A stretch of DNA of 64,000 nt from Alphaproteobacteria bacterium. Lineage in GTDB: Bacteria; Pseudomonadota; Alphaproteobacteria; Micropepsales; Micropepsaceae. The stretch lies in contig JAFKEW010000053.1 of NCBI GenBank assembly GCA_017308375.1, forward strand, positions 40,291 through 104,290. The letters run 5' to 3'. Below, one piece after another: positions 33,246-42,008 of the stretch (positions within the stretch are counted from its first letter, which is position 1; every line of letters starts with the position of its first letter). The translations under genes and the position numbers were made by a program. The notes under the pieces were generated by a model. That model worked only from the letters and a program-made list of their open reading frames with translations. It ran no database searches and was not told the origin of the DNA.

Positions 33246-35474
33246 ATGGAAAATTCATTCTGGGGGCGGAATGCGTGGTTGCTCGCCGCAACCGCTATCG
33301 CGACATTGGCGCCCACGCTTGGCTGGGCACAAACCGATCAGGTGGCGGGCCAGTCTGCCGGCAATGGCGGTATCGAAACCATTGTCGTGACAGCGCAGCG
33401 GCGCGCCGAAGACATTCGCGATGTGCCGATCTCCATCACCGCGGTCAGTGCGCAAACGCTGGAAGACCGGGACATCAGAAGTTTCCATGACATCCAGAAT
33501 ATCGCGCCGAATTTTCAATCGCTGCAACTGGGCGATTCGCGAACGAGCGTCATGCGGCTGCGCGGGGTCACCTCGCAGCAGACCAATGCCGGTCAGCAAT
33601 CCTCTGTCGCCAACTATATCGATGGCGTTTTCATGTCGCGCACCGGCATGGGGACGACGCAGGATCTCTTCGATATCGAGCGTGTCGAGGTACTGCGTGG
33701 GCCGCAGGGCGATCTCTTCGGCATGAATACGGCCGCGGGTCTTGTGAATGTCATCACCCGCAATCCCAACCTTTCCAACTTTGAAGGGCTAGCCGAGCTG
33801 GAGGCCGGTACATGGGGAAATCTCAATGCACGTGCACGCCTCTCCGGGCCGATCATCGAAGACACCCTTGGGGTGAGCCTGTCCGGTTATTTCGATTCGC
33901 ATGGCGGTTATACGCATAATGTCATAACGGGGCGTAACGTCGACAATCTGCGCAAATTGGGCGTTCGCGGGAAGGTACAGTACGTATCGGGAAATTTCAC
34001 CGCGACGGTCACAGCCGATTACCAGCACGAAACCAGTGAATGCTGCGCCGCCATCATTACGAAGTTGTCGCCGGGGGCGAATTTCCTCGGCGCGCCCCTG
34101 GCACCCATTGCGCCGGCCGGCTATCCGTTCAGCCGTGCAACGGTTCAAGGGGCACGAAACACCAATCCCAACCATGGTGGCGGCGTGAGTGCCGAACTGG
34201 TCTGGGATTTTGCGCCCTTTTCGGTGACGTCTCTCACCGCCATCCGTTACTGGGATGCGACGCCGGTCAGCGACATCGATTCGCTGCCGTTCCGCGGGCT
34301 CGACAATTTCTATATCGCACAAAAGCACAAACAGGTCAGTGAAGAGATCCGCATCACGTCACCGTCCGGCCAGCAGCTCGAATATATTGCCGGTCTGTTC
34401 TTCTTCAACAGATCGTCGACGGATTACGAAAATATTGCACTTGGCCCTGATACACCGGCATTTCTGACATTGCCGGGCACGGATGGCGCAACCGTAACGG
34501 ATGCCAGGATCAACGATACATCCTATGCCGTTTTCGGCCACATCGATTACCATTGGACCGATCGGTTCACGACATCGGCCGGTTTGCGTTACACGCGGGA
34601 GCCGCAACAGGGGAGCTTTACGCAAACCTCCAACAACCTGGCATTCCGGAATCTTGGGACGATCGATGCCAAGCGGGATGAAGGCGCGCTGACGTGGCGG
34701 CTTAATGCCAGCTATAAATGGACGCCGGATATCATGACCTATGTCAGCATTGCGCGTGGGTTCAAACCCGGCGGATTCAACATGACCCGGATACCGGATT
34801 TCGACAATTTCCAGTTCAAACCCGAAACCAACATCAACTACGAAGCCGGGGTTAAATCGTCGCTGTTCGACAATCGTGCGACGCTGAATATTTCCGCCTA
34901 TTACACCAACTACGACAATTTTCAGGCGCTTGCTTTCAACGGTACGGATTTGATTACCAAGAATGCTGGCTCCTTCGTCACAAAAGGATTTGAAATTGAA
35001 GCCGAGGCAAGGCCGCTTTCCAATCTGACGCTGACCAGCGCGATCGGTTTTGTCGATGCGCACTTCACCTATTTTCCTGATGGTCAGTGCCCGGTGGGCA
35101 TGGCCGGCGCTTGCGATCTGAAAGGTTACCGGTTGAGCGGCGTTCCACGCTGGACCTATAACGGTTCTGCGCAATACGAAATTCCGCTTAGCGCCTCCTG
35201 GGATGGATATGTGCAGGCGGACTATGAGTATACGGGCGACATATACTTCCAGCAGAACCTTGACCCCAGCGCCTATGGCCGGGCGCATGGTGTGGTCAAT
35301 GCGCATATCGGCGTTCGCAGCGATGAAGGGCTGTCCGCCGAAATCTACGCATCCAATCTGACCGATTCAAAATATGTGAACTTCGTCTATCCGTCGCCGC
35401 TATCGACGGGGGCGTATGTCGGCTATCTCGGCAATCCGAGAATCATTGGCGCGCGCATTCGCAAGGCGTTCTAG
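33246..35474 (+). CDS. TonB-dependent receptor (first of a paralogous pair)
   Basis: A 742-residue outer-membrane receptor. The signal peptide ends TLGWAQ; the TonB box is IETIVVTAQRRAEDIRDVP. The plug has MRLRGVTSQQTNAG, VANYIDGVFMSRTGMGTTQDLFDIERVEVLRGPQGDLFGMNTAAGLVNVITRNP, and the barrel ends PRIIGARIRKAF. GGAGGGGGT directly precedes the ATG. It is a close paralogue of the next gene: the same passages recur (YIDGVFMSRTGM against FVDGVFMARTGM, PGGFNMTRI against PGGMTMTRI). Residues 266-267 are a Cys-Cys pair shared by all three receptors in the window. The substrate should be the hydrophobic target of the cluster. Confidence 0.9.
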   Translation: MENSFWGRNAWLLAATAIATLAPTLGWAQTDQVAGQSAGNGGIETIVVTAQRRAEDIRDVPISITAVSAQTLEDRDIRSFHDIQNIAPNFQSLQLGDSRTSVMRLRGVTSQQTNAGQQSSVANYIDGVFMSRTGMGTTQDLFDIERVEVLRGPQGDLFGMNTAAGLVNVITRNPNLSNFEGLAELEAGTWGNLNARARLSGPIIEDTLGVSLSGYFDSHGGYTHNVITGRNVDNLRKLGVRGKVQYVSGNFTATVTADYQHETSECCAAIITKLSPGANFLGAPLAPIAPAGYPFSRATVQGARNTNPNHGGGVSAELVWDFAPFSVTSLTAIRYWDATPVSDIDSLPFRGLDNFYIAQKHKQVSEEIRITSPSGQQLEYIAGLFFFNRSSTDYENIALGPDTPAFLTLPGTDGATVTDARINDTSYAVFGHIDYHWTDRFTTSAGLRYTREPQQGSFTQTSNNLAFRNLGTIDAKRDEGALTWRLNASYKWTPDIMTYVSIARGFKPGGFNMTRIPDFDNFQFKPETNINYEAGVKSSLFDNRATLNISAYYTNYDNFQALAFNGTDLITKNAGSFVTKGFEIEAEARPLSNLTLTSAIGFVDAHFTYFPDGQCPVGMAGACDLKGYRLSGVPRWTYNGSAQYEIPLSASWDGYVQADYEYTGDIYFQQNLDPSAYGRAHGVVNAHIGVRSDEGLSAEIYASNLTDSKYVNFVYPSPLSTGAYVGYLGNPRIIGARIRKAF

Positions 35475-35506
35475 CACCTTCGAGGTCTGGCACCTTCGAT
35501 GTCTGG
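35475..35506 (+). repeat. Tandem direct repeat, 2 x 16 bp
   Basis: CACCTTCGAGGTCTGG is followed immediately by CACCTTCGATGTCTGG, a tandem copy with one change, directly after the receptor stop. It is likely a replication slippage product with no function. Confidence 0.8.
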
Positions 35507-35540
35507 CAGGCGCGGCGGGTCCCGCGCCTGCCATATCTCT
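35505..35540 (+). terminator. Probable terminator after first cluster receptor
   Basis: GGCAGGCGCGG and CCGCGCCTGCC form an 11-base perfect stem with a six-base loop at 35505-35532, followed by ATATCTCT. The tail is only moderately U-rich, but the hairpin is very strong and lies 31 bases after the stop codon. Confidence 0.65.
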
Positions 35541-35730
35541 TGTACCCCCGGAAATCTGTCAGCCGCTCAAACGGGTGACAGAACTGAACCTGTGCCCGCC
35601 CGCGATGGCCGGGTTTTGACTCCTATACTGCCCCTGGATGTACCCCGGACGTGTCTCTGACGCGCGCGGGGGCGGCTGCTCTCACCCCGCGTCCCCACAT
35701 GTCCTTTTTCTGAAGAGGGCATTGCTTATT

Positions 35731-35754
35731 TGATATTAATTATCTAACTATATC
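35731..35754. promoter_or_regulatory. AT-rich cluster motif, site C
   Basis: On the minus strand the element reads ATAGTTAGATAATTAAT, matching the core of sites B and F at 13 of 17 positions. It lies 65 bases before the second cluster receptor. Confidence 0.6.
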
Positions 35755-35819
35755 CCGCAACAGACCTGGCGCGGGACGGCCGGGCTTGTTTTGCGGGCGA
35801 CAAAATCCAGAGGGGACGT

Positions 35820-38015
35820 ATGCGCATTCATTGGCATTCCGTGCAGGCCGCTTTTTTGGGCGGGACATTTTTGGGGACCATGTGCTTTACGCCGGCGCTG
35901 GCGCAGAGCAGCGGTGTGATCGAGCAGGTGATTGTTACGGCACAGAAGAGGGCGGAAAACGTCATCGATGTGCCGATCGCCATGACGGTCGTGAGTGGCG
36001 ATCGCCTGATGGAATCCCAGATTACAAGTTTTCATGACCTGGAGCGGGTGGCACCCGGCTTCAAGTCGTTGCCGCTGGGCGATGCGCGGGCATCGTCCAT
36101 GAACCTGCGCGGCGTGTCGTCGGTTCAGGGCAATCCGGGGCGGCAGTCTTCGCTCGGCGTTTTCGTCGATGGCGTGTTCATGGCGCGCACTGGCATGGCC
36201 TCCTCGCAGGACTTCCTCGATATTGAGCGGGTTGAGGTGTTGCGCGGGCCGCAAGGGACATTGTTCGGCATGAACACGGCCGGCGGTCTTGTGCACATCA
36301 TCACCAAAAAGCCCAGCCTGACGGATTTTTCCGGCCGCGGTGAAGTGGTGCTGGGCCAATACGACACGATCGAGGCGCGCGGCATGATCACCGGCCCGAT
36401 CATTCAGGACACGCTGGGGTTCAGCCTGTCGGCGGCGAAAAGCAAGCATGGCGGCTTCCTTTACAATTCCACGCTTGATCGTGACGTCGACGACGAGAAC
36501 AAGTTCTCGCTGCGCGGCAAGCTCGAATATGCAAGCGGCAATTTCGACGCGACGCTGTCGGCCGATTATCACCGCGAATCGTCCATCTGCTGCAGTGCCG
36601 TCTTCACCAAGGTGACTGGCGTTCCGGGAACGGTTGCGGGGCTCTATCCCGTTACGCCGCCGCCGGGATATCCCTTCAGCCGCATCACCACGCAAAGCGG
36701 GTTGAGCACCAATCCCAATTCAGGCGGCGGTGTCAGCCTGGAGATGAACTGGGAATATGCCGGCCATACCATCACATCGCTGACGGCGTGGCGGAGTTGG
36801 GCGGTCGAATCCATCAATGACCCGGATTCGACCGAGGTCGTGTTTCTTGACGGCTTCCGCATTCATCAGACCCATAAACAGGTCAGCCAGGAATTTCGCA
36901 TCGCCTCGCCGGCGGATCAGGATCTGACCTATGTCGCGGGCCTGTTTTATTACAATCGCTGGTCGACGGATTACGAGGATCTGCATATCGATCCGGCTAT
37001 TCCGGCCTTCAAAAGCCGACCGGACGGCCGCACGATCTTCGATGCGCGCGTGCGCGACACGGCCTATGCGGTTTTTGCCCATGCCGATTACAAGCTGACC
37101 GAAAAACTGACGGCGGCGTTCGGTGGCCGCTATACCTGGGAACCGGCACGGTTCAAATTTTATCAGGACTCCGGCATCGTGATTTATCCGACCTTCGGGC
37201 AATTGCCGGATGTGACGCGGCAGGACAACGCTTTCACCTGGAAAGTTGATCTGCGTTACGCCTGGACGAATGATTTCTCGACTTATGCCAGTGTCGCGCG
37301 GGGCTTCAAGCCGGGGGGCATGACGATGACCCGCATCTCGAGCGCCTCCAGCCTTTCGTTCCAGCCGGAAGAGAACATCAATTACGAAGCGGGGCTGAAG
37401 GGTGTGTTCCTCGATCACAGCCTGATGCTGAACGCGGCCGCATTCTACACCATCTACAGCAACTTCCAGACCACCGCTTTCGATGGAACGCGCTATATCA
37501 CCGCCAACGCGAAGGAGTTTATTACCCGGGGTCTTGAGCTGGAAGGCGAGTATCATCCGCTGGACGGGTTGAGTTTCAGCTTCGGCATGAGCTTCATCGA
37601 CGCGCATTATACCGACTTCAAGAATGGCCAATGTACCGGCGTTACGGGCCCCTGTGATCTGACCGGCAAACGGCTGAATGGCTCCGCGCGCTGGAATATC
37701 GATCTGGGTGCGTCCTACACCTTCCCGGTGGTTGAAAACTGGGATGGATTCGCGCGCGCCGACTGGGCCTGGAAAAGCGATATCTACAGCGCACAGGACC
37801 TCAACCCGAACTCCGTCAGCCCGGCGCATGGCGTGTTGAATGCGCGCATCGGGACGACAAGCGATACCGGGTTCACGCTGGAATTGTTCGCGAAGAATCT
37901 GCTGGATGCCGAATACGTCACCTTCGCATACGGCTTGCCGTTCGGTGCGGGTGGTTATGTTGGCTATATCGGTGCACCGCGCCTTGCCGGGGTGCGCATC
38001 GCGCAGTCGTTCTGA
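35820..38015 (+). CDS. TonB-dependent receptor (second of a paralogous pair)
   Basis: A 731-residue outer-membrane receptor. The signal peptide ends TPALAQ; the TonB box region is IEQVIVTAQKRAENVIDVP. The plug includes MNLRGVSSVQGNPG and DIERVEVLRGPQGTLFGMNTAGGLVHIITKKP, and the barrel ends PRLAGVRIAQSF. GAGGGGA lies before the ATG. It is a clear paralogue of the receptor at 33246 with its own terminator and its own AT-rich promoter element. Cys257-Cys258 correspond to the pair in the other receptors. Two similar receptors in tandem may take related forms of one substrate. Confidence 0.9.
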   Translation: MRIHWHSVQAAFLGGTFLGTMCFTPALAQSSGVIEQVIVTAQKRAENVIDVPIAMTVVSGDRLMESQITSFHDLERVAPGFKSLPLGDARASSMNLRGVSSVQGNPGRQSSLGVFVDGVFMARTGMASSQDFLDIERVEVLRGPQGTLFGMNTAGGLVHIITKKPSLTDFSGRGEVVLGQYDTIEARGMITGPIIQDTLGFSLSAAKSKHGGFLYNSTLDRDVDDENKFSLRGKLEYASGNFDATLSADYHRESSICCSAVFTKVTGVPGTVAGLYPVTPPPGYPFSRITTQSGLSTNPNSGGGVSLEMNWEYAGHTITSLTAWRSWAVESINDPDSTEVVFLDGFRIHQTHKQVSQEFRIASPADQDLTYVAGLFYYNRWSTDYEDLHIDPAIPAFKSRPDGRTIFDARVRDTAYAVFAHADYKLTEKLTAAFGGRYTWEPARFKFYQDSGIVIYPTFGQLPDVTRQDNAFTWKVDLRYAWTNDFSTYASVARGFKPGGMTMTRISSASSLSFQPEENINYEAGLKGVFLDHSLMLNAAAFYTIYSNFQTTAFDGTRYITANAKEFITRGLELEGEYHPLDGLSFSFGMSFIDAHYTDFKNGQCTGVTGPCDLTGKRLNGSARWNIDLGASYTFPVVENWDGFARADWAWKSDIYSAQDLNPNSVSPAHGVLNARIGTTSDTGFTLELFAKNLLDAEYVTFAYGLPFGAGGYVGYIGAPRLAGVRIAQSF

Positions 38016-38039
38016 ACCAATAGTCTTCTTTGTACTTTG

Positions 38040-38068
38040 CGCCGCCGGTTCGCCGGCGGCGTTTTTTT
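38040..38068 (+). terminator. Rho-independent terminator after second receptor
   Basis: CGCCGCCGG and CCGGCGGCG form a nine-base perfect stem with a four-base loop, followed by seven thymines, 24 bases after the receptor stop. Confidence 0.9.
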
Positions 38069-38098
38069 ACGCCCGGCCGGCTTGAACTTGCAATAAAT

Positions 38099-38124
38099 GG
38101 ATATATAATTAAACCTTATAAATG
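38099..38124. promoter_or_regulatory. AT-rich cluster motif, site D (divergent member)
   Basis: GGATATATAATTAAACC followed by TTATAAATG is AT-rich like the other sites and, on the minus strand, shares TTTAATTATATATC with the flank of site B. It does not align cleanly over the whole core, so it is the weakest member. It lies 100 bases before the amidohydrolase. Confidence 0.4.
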
Positions 38125-38223
38125 TTGGCTTTCGATGCGTGGTACAGTTCGCCGTGCGTGGCCGGCACGGATAATCGGGTTTCAGGGTGGTTGCCGTTCA
38201 GGCACTGACAAGGAGATGCAGCA

Positions 38224-39441
38224 ATGCCTTACGTCGAGAATGAGATCATTCACGATGCCGATTCGCATATTGTCGAATTGCCGGATTGTCTCGACGACTT
38301 CATCGATCCCAAGCTGAAGGCGCGCTATCACGAAAAACGTCAGAACGAAATTGAATTCAAGGAACGTGTTTCCCCGCTGCTGGGCACGGGGGTCTACGAG
38401 AAGATCGCCGCCAAGCATGACGATGCGGAATTCCGCGCCGCCGGCGAAGAGAAGCTGCATACCCGCAAACTGCATGAGGCGTTGGGCGCTTTCCGCAAGG
38501 AAGACCGTCCGCGTGCGCTCGACCTGCAGGGTTATGCCAGCCAGCTTATTTTCACCTCGCTCTGCCTGCGCAATTTCGATTTCGATCTCGGCAATGACAT
38601 GGAGCTGTGCTACGGCGCGGCGCGTGCGCACAATCGCATGATGACCGATTTCTGCTCGGTCGACCGGCGCCTTCTGCCGACCGCCTATATCCCGATCGCC
38701 GACATGAAGATGGCGGCGGATGAGGCCAAGATTGCGCTCGACATGGGCTGCAAGGCGCTGATGATTCCCTATATCCCGCCGCAGACGCATTCACAGGCCC
38801 ATATCGGGCTGGAACCGCTGTGGGCCATCGCACAGGAAGCTTGCGTTCCCGTCGTCTTCCATATTGCCGGGACCGAACTTTTGCCGGGGCACAAGAAAAC
38901 CGGCCGTGCCAACGCGCATGACGTGGTGAGCGGCGGTGACGGTTCGCACAATTCGCTGGGGCTGATCGCCATTCCGCATCCCGTCATGCTCACGCTGTCC
39001 GCGTTGATCTTCGACGGCGTGATGGACAAGTTTCCGAAGCTGAAATTCGGTGCCATCGAATTGGGCGCAAGCTGGCTTCCGGGCTGGATGCATCTGATGG
39101 ATTCCACGGTCAAGGCGTTCGGGCGGCACGAAGAGCGCCTGCGCAATCTCAGTGCGCTGCCAAGTGAAATCGTGCGCCGCCAGGTGCGCGTAACGCCTTA
39201 CCCATCGGATGATGCGGGCTGGATCGTTGCCAACTCCGGGCCCGAAGTGTGCATGTATTCATCGGACTACCCGCACCCGGAAGGCGGCCGTAATCCGCTG
39301 AAGCATTTTCGGGATTCGCTCGACCGCGCCAATGTCGATCAGAAGAGCCGCGACGGTTTCTTCCGCGATAATTTCGTGGACATGATGGGTGAAGGGCTGG
39401 CGGCAGATTTGCGCTATCCCAAACATCTGGTTGCGGCTTAA
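38224..39441 (+). CDS. Amidohydrolase-2 family protein (ACMSD-like)
   Basis: A 405-residue metal-dependent enzyme of the amidohydrolase-2 (ACMSD-like) family, which contains decarboxylases of aromatic and enol acids as well as hydrolases. The metal-binding N-terminus is IIHDADSHIVELP (Asp13 and His15), the barrel continues with DMGCKALMIPYIPP and PVVFHIAGTELLPGHKK, and the C-terminal metal and proton-transfer region is MYSSDYPHPEGGRNPL. AAGGAGA precedes the ATG. The gene stands alone between two strong terminators and has its own AT-rich promoter element. A decarboxylation or retro-aldol step of the cluster pathway is a reasonable but unproven role. Confidence 0.82.
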   Translation: MPYVENEIIHDADSHIVELPDCLDDFIDPKLKARYHEKRQNEIEFKERVSPLLGTGVYEKIAAKHDDAEFRAAGEEKLHTRKLHEALGAFRKEDRPRALDLQGYASQLIFTSLCLRNFDFDLGNDMELCYGAARAHNRMMTDFCSVDRRLLPTAYIPIADMKMAADEAKIALDMGCKALMIPYIPPQTHSQAHIGLEPLWAIAQEACVPVVFHIAGTELLPGHKKTGRANAHDVVSGGDGSHNSLGLIAIPHPVMLTLSALIFDGVMDKFPKLKFGAIELGASWLPGWMHLMDSTVKAFGRHEERLRNLSALPSEIVRRQVRVTPYPSDDAGWIVANSGPEVCMYSSDYPHPEGGRNPLKHFRDSLDRANVDQKSRDGFFRDNFVDMMGEGLAADLRYPKHLVAA

Positions 39442-39463
39442 GGGACGACGGGGCAATCGCAGG

Positions 39464-39492
39464 AAAGGCCGGTGCGTGCGCCGGCCTTTTTT
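39464..39492 (+). terminator. Rho-independent terminator after amidohydrolase
   Basis: AAAGGCCGG and CCGGCCTTT form a nine-base stem with an eight-base loop and run into TTTTTT, 22 bases after the stop codon. Confidence 0.9.
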
Positions 39493-39534
39493 CTTTTGCG
39501 CCGTGTGAGGACGCCATCCTATTTGACTTCATCT

Positions 39535-39562
39535 CATTAATATAATTATTTAGATATATTGG
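39535..39562. promoter_or_regulatory. AT-rich cluster motif, site E
   Basis: On the minus strand the element reads ATATCTAAATAATTATA, agreeing with the cluster core at 13 of 17 positions. It lies 58 bases before the Gfo/Idh gene and is surrounded by GC-rich DNA. Confidence 0.55.
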
Positions 39563-39619
39563 ATTGCGGCACGCATTTGATGCGTTGACGCCGCAATGCA
39601 AGCAGGGAGGTCGCAACAT

Positions 39620-40627
39620 ATGGCCAAAGCTGGAGAGGCATTGCGGGTGGGCATATTGGGCGCGGCGCGTATCGCTGAACCGGCATTGGTCGCACCGGCG
39701 CGGGCGGTGGACGGGCTCCGCGTCACCACCATAGCCTCGCGCACGCTCTCCGTCGCCGAGGACTATGCGCAGAAGCATGGCATTGCGCGCGCGGTCGGCA
39801 GCTATGACGCAGTAATCGCCGATCCGGAGATCGACGCGGTTTACATTCCACTGCCCAACAATCTGCACATGCAATGGACCATCGCCGCGCTGGAAGCGGG
39901 CAAGGTAGTCCTGTGCGAAAAGCCGCTGGCGATGAACGCCGCTGAAGCACAGCAGATCTGCGATGCGGTGGAGCGGACCGGCGGCGTTTTCGTTGAGGCG
40001 TTTCACTATCGCTATCACCCTTTCATTCATCGCATCAAGGCATTGCTGCGGGGCGGGGCGATCGGCCGGGTGCGCCGGATCGAGGTTCGCACACAGATTC
40101 CGGGCGCGTGGATTCCGGCCGGAAATATTCGCCATATTCCCGAACTGGGCGGCGGTGCGGCGATGGATATGGGCATCTATTGTGTCGACACGCTGCGTTT
40201 CCTGATGGAAGCCGTGCCGGATGTTGTTTCGGCTGAGGCCGAAATTTCTCACCCGGATATCGATGGCACGATGGTGGCAGATTTGCGGTTCGCGAATGGG
40301 GTGACGGCGAAGATCCGCGCTTCCCACATCTATCCGAAGCCGGTTGTCGATTCCGCCCTGATCATTGAGGGCGATGCGGGCGTTCTGACGGCCGCGAAAC
40401 ATTTCATACCACAGGCGGGCGCAAGCCTTGTGGTGGAAAATGCGCAAGGCCGCATGCAGGAAGATGTGGACAGGACGCCGAGCTATCAATTTCAGACCGA
40501 AGCGTTTGTCGGACTGGCGCGCCGCGCGCGGCCGGTGGAGACCGATGCCCGTTCGGGCCTTGCCAATATGAAGATCATCGATGCGATGTACCGTGCGGCA
40601 GGTTTGCGCCCGCGCGGCCTGTCGTGA
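39620..40627 (+). CDS. Gfo/Idh/MocA-family oxidoreductase
   Basis: A 335-residue NAD(P)-dependent dehydrogenase. The Rossmann motif is GILGAARIA at 11-19; AVYIPLPNNLH and the catalytic-site EKPLA at 100-104 are diagnostic, and GGGAAMDMGIYCVDTLRFL belongs to the C-terminal beta-sheet domain. GGGAGG sits nine bases before the ATG at 39620; an ATG at 39596 is less likely. A CoA-transferase follows 19 bases downstream. The family oxidises or reduces sugars, cyclitols and also cyclic diols (trans-dihydrodiol dehydrogenase branch), which would suit a ring-degradation cluster; that choice is inference. Confidence 0.85.
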   Translation: MAKAGEALRVGILGAARIAEPALVAPARAVDGLRVTTIASRTLSVAEDYAQKHGIARAVGSYDAVIADPEIDAVYIPLPNNLHMQWTIAALEAGKVVLCEKPLAMNAAEAQQICDAVERTGGVFVEAFHYRYHPFIHRIKALLRGGAIGRVRRIEVRTQIPGAWIPAGNIRHIPELGGGAAMDMGIYCVDTLRFLMEAVPDVVSAEAEISHPDIDGTMVADLRFANGVTAKIRASHIYPKPVVDSALIIEGDAGVLTAAKHFIPQAGASLVVENAQGRMQEDVDRTPSYQFQTEAFVGLARRARPVETDARSGLANMKIIDAMYRAAGLRPRGLS

Positions 40628-40646
40628 CCGGTCGAAGGAACATGGA

Positions 40647-41909
40647 ATGACGGATTCTGTCCGCAACAACGAACCGCACGCCAATCCCACTGGCCCTTTG
40701 CGTGGTGTGCGTGTGCTGGAGATCGGCCATTACATCGCGGCGCCGCATTGCACGATGATGCTGGCCGATCAGGGCGCAGACGTGATCAAGGTGGAGCCCG
40801 TGGGCGGGGAGCCGGGGCGCAAGGCGCCGCCTTTCAGCGATAGCGGCGAAAGCCTGGCTTTTGCCTGCCACAACCGAGGCAAGCGCAGCGTCACGATTGA
40901 CCTGACCAAACCGGAGAGCCGGGAGGCGCTGGACGCCCTGTTGCGCTGGGCCGATATCGTCGTCACCAACTATACATACGGCATTCCGGAAAAACTCGGC
41001 TTCGGGTTCGAGCGGTTGTCGAAAGTCAATCCGCGCGCGGTGATGGTGCATGTCACCGGCTACAGCACGGCCGGCTCGCGCCGCGATCACGGCGCGTTCG
41101 ATCCGGCCATTCAGGCGATGAGCGGGTTTTGCGACCTGACGGGGGAGCCCGATGGCGCGCCCCAGATTAGCCAGTTCTTTCTTGCCGATCATTCGGCGGC
41201 GATGAATGCGGCCTATGCTGCCATGTGCGCGTTGTGGGAGCGGGAGCGCACCGGCAAGGCCCGCAAGATCGAGGTGAACATGCTCGAAGCGATGACGTCG
41301 CAACTGAGCTATCACATTCCATCCAAGGGCATGATGAATCTGAAGCCGACGCGGCGGAAAGCGCCCAGCGCAACCGGCCTGCCGCATGTTTACCAGGCGA
41401 AGGATGCGCCCATTCTGGTGATGCTGACCACCGTGCCGACCTGGACGAAATTCTGCCGTCTGATCGGCCGTGAAGACTGGATCGGCGATGGCAAAAAGGT
41501 GCCGCAGCTTTCGAAAACGCCGGAGCATCTGGCAGAGGTGAAAGCCTGCATCGATGCGTGGTTCGCGGCCAGAACGGCGGGTGAAGCCTATCGCGCGTTG
41601 CAGGATGCGGGCATCGTCGCGGGCGCATTCCGCAGCGTATCCGATCTCTACGATGAGGAGATGGCGGAAAATTCCGGTGTGATCGCGTTCGTCGATCTGT
41701 CGAAGGGCGGGCCGCCGGTGCCGGTTCCCGGTCCGGCGTTTCGCACAGCCGAACCGGGGTCGGTGCTGCCCAAGGTGCCGGGCCTCGGCGACGATGGCTA
41801 TGACATCCTTCTGGAACTGGGGTTGACGGAAGTGGCCCTGCAGAAACTCGGCATCGCGCGAAAACTGGACGCGCCCACGCCGGACAGGGCGGTCGCCGCA
41901 CCCGGTTGA
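40647..41909 (+). CDS. CaiB/BaiF-family CoA-transferase
   Basis: A 420-residue class III CoA-transferase that moves CoA between carboxylic acids. The N-terminal Rossmann part is LRGVRVLEIGHYIAAPHCTMMLADQGADVIKVEP; RGKRSVTIDLTKPE follows; the catalytic aspartate is Asp152 in HGAFDPAIQAMSG. It is in one operon with the Gfo/Idh gene under AT-rich site E. It probably activates an acid intermediate of the pathway. The ThDP-enzyme operon begins 99 bases downstream with its own AT-rich element. Confidence 0.87.
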   Translation: MTDSVRNNEPHANPTGPLRGVRVLEIGHYIAAPHCTMMLADQGADVIKVEPVGGEPGRKAPPFSDSGESLAFACHNRGKRSVTIDLTKPESREALDALLRWADIVVTNYTYGIPEKLGFGFERLSKVNPRAVMVHVTGYSTAGSRRDHGAFDPAIQAMSGFCDLTGEPDGAPQISQFFLADHSAAMNAAYAAMCALWERERTGKARKIEVNMLEAMTSQLSYHIPSKGMMNLKPTRRKAPSATGLPHVYQAKDAPILVMLTTVPTWTKFCRLIGREDWIGDGKKVPQLSKTPEHLAEVKACIDAWFAARTAGEAYRALQDAGIVAGAFRSVSDLYDEEMAENSGVIAFVDLSKGGPPVPVPGPAFRTAEPGSVLPKVPGLGDDGYDILLELGLTEVALQKLGIARKLDAPTPDRAVAAPG

Positions 41910-41966
41910 TCTCCCCTGACGCCACTTAAATCCGGCCCGACCGGCAGATTCTGCTTGCGGCGTCAG

Positions 41967-41993
41967 AAATAGTTATATAATTATACTTTATAG
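41967..41993. promoter_or_regulatory. AT-rich cluster motif, site F
   Basis: The plus strand reads ATAGTTATATAATTATA, the same 17 bases as site B, and contains the pseudo-palindrome AGTTATATAATT. It ends 16 bases before the ATG of the ThDP enzyme, so a protein bound there would block transcription or translation start directly. Confidence 0.65.
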
Positions 41994-42008
41994 AAAGCGA
42001 GCAGCGGT

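Larger units (their letters stand above)
35475..35819. promoter_or_regulatory. Intergenic region between the two cluster receptors
   Basis: These 345 bases hold a tandem 16-base repeat, a strong hairpin at 35505-35532 and the AT-rich site C at 35731-35754, leaving about 190 bases (35540-35730) in which I see no gene or known element. The arrangement indicates that the two receptors are separate transcription units. Confidence 0.5.

Noticed and set aside
33246..38015. The two receptors as one duplicated gene by assembly error.
   Set aside because: They differ throughout at the residue and base level and have different flanks, hairpins and promoter elements.
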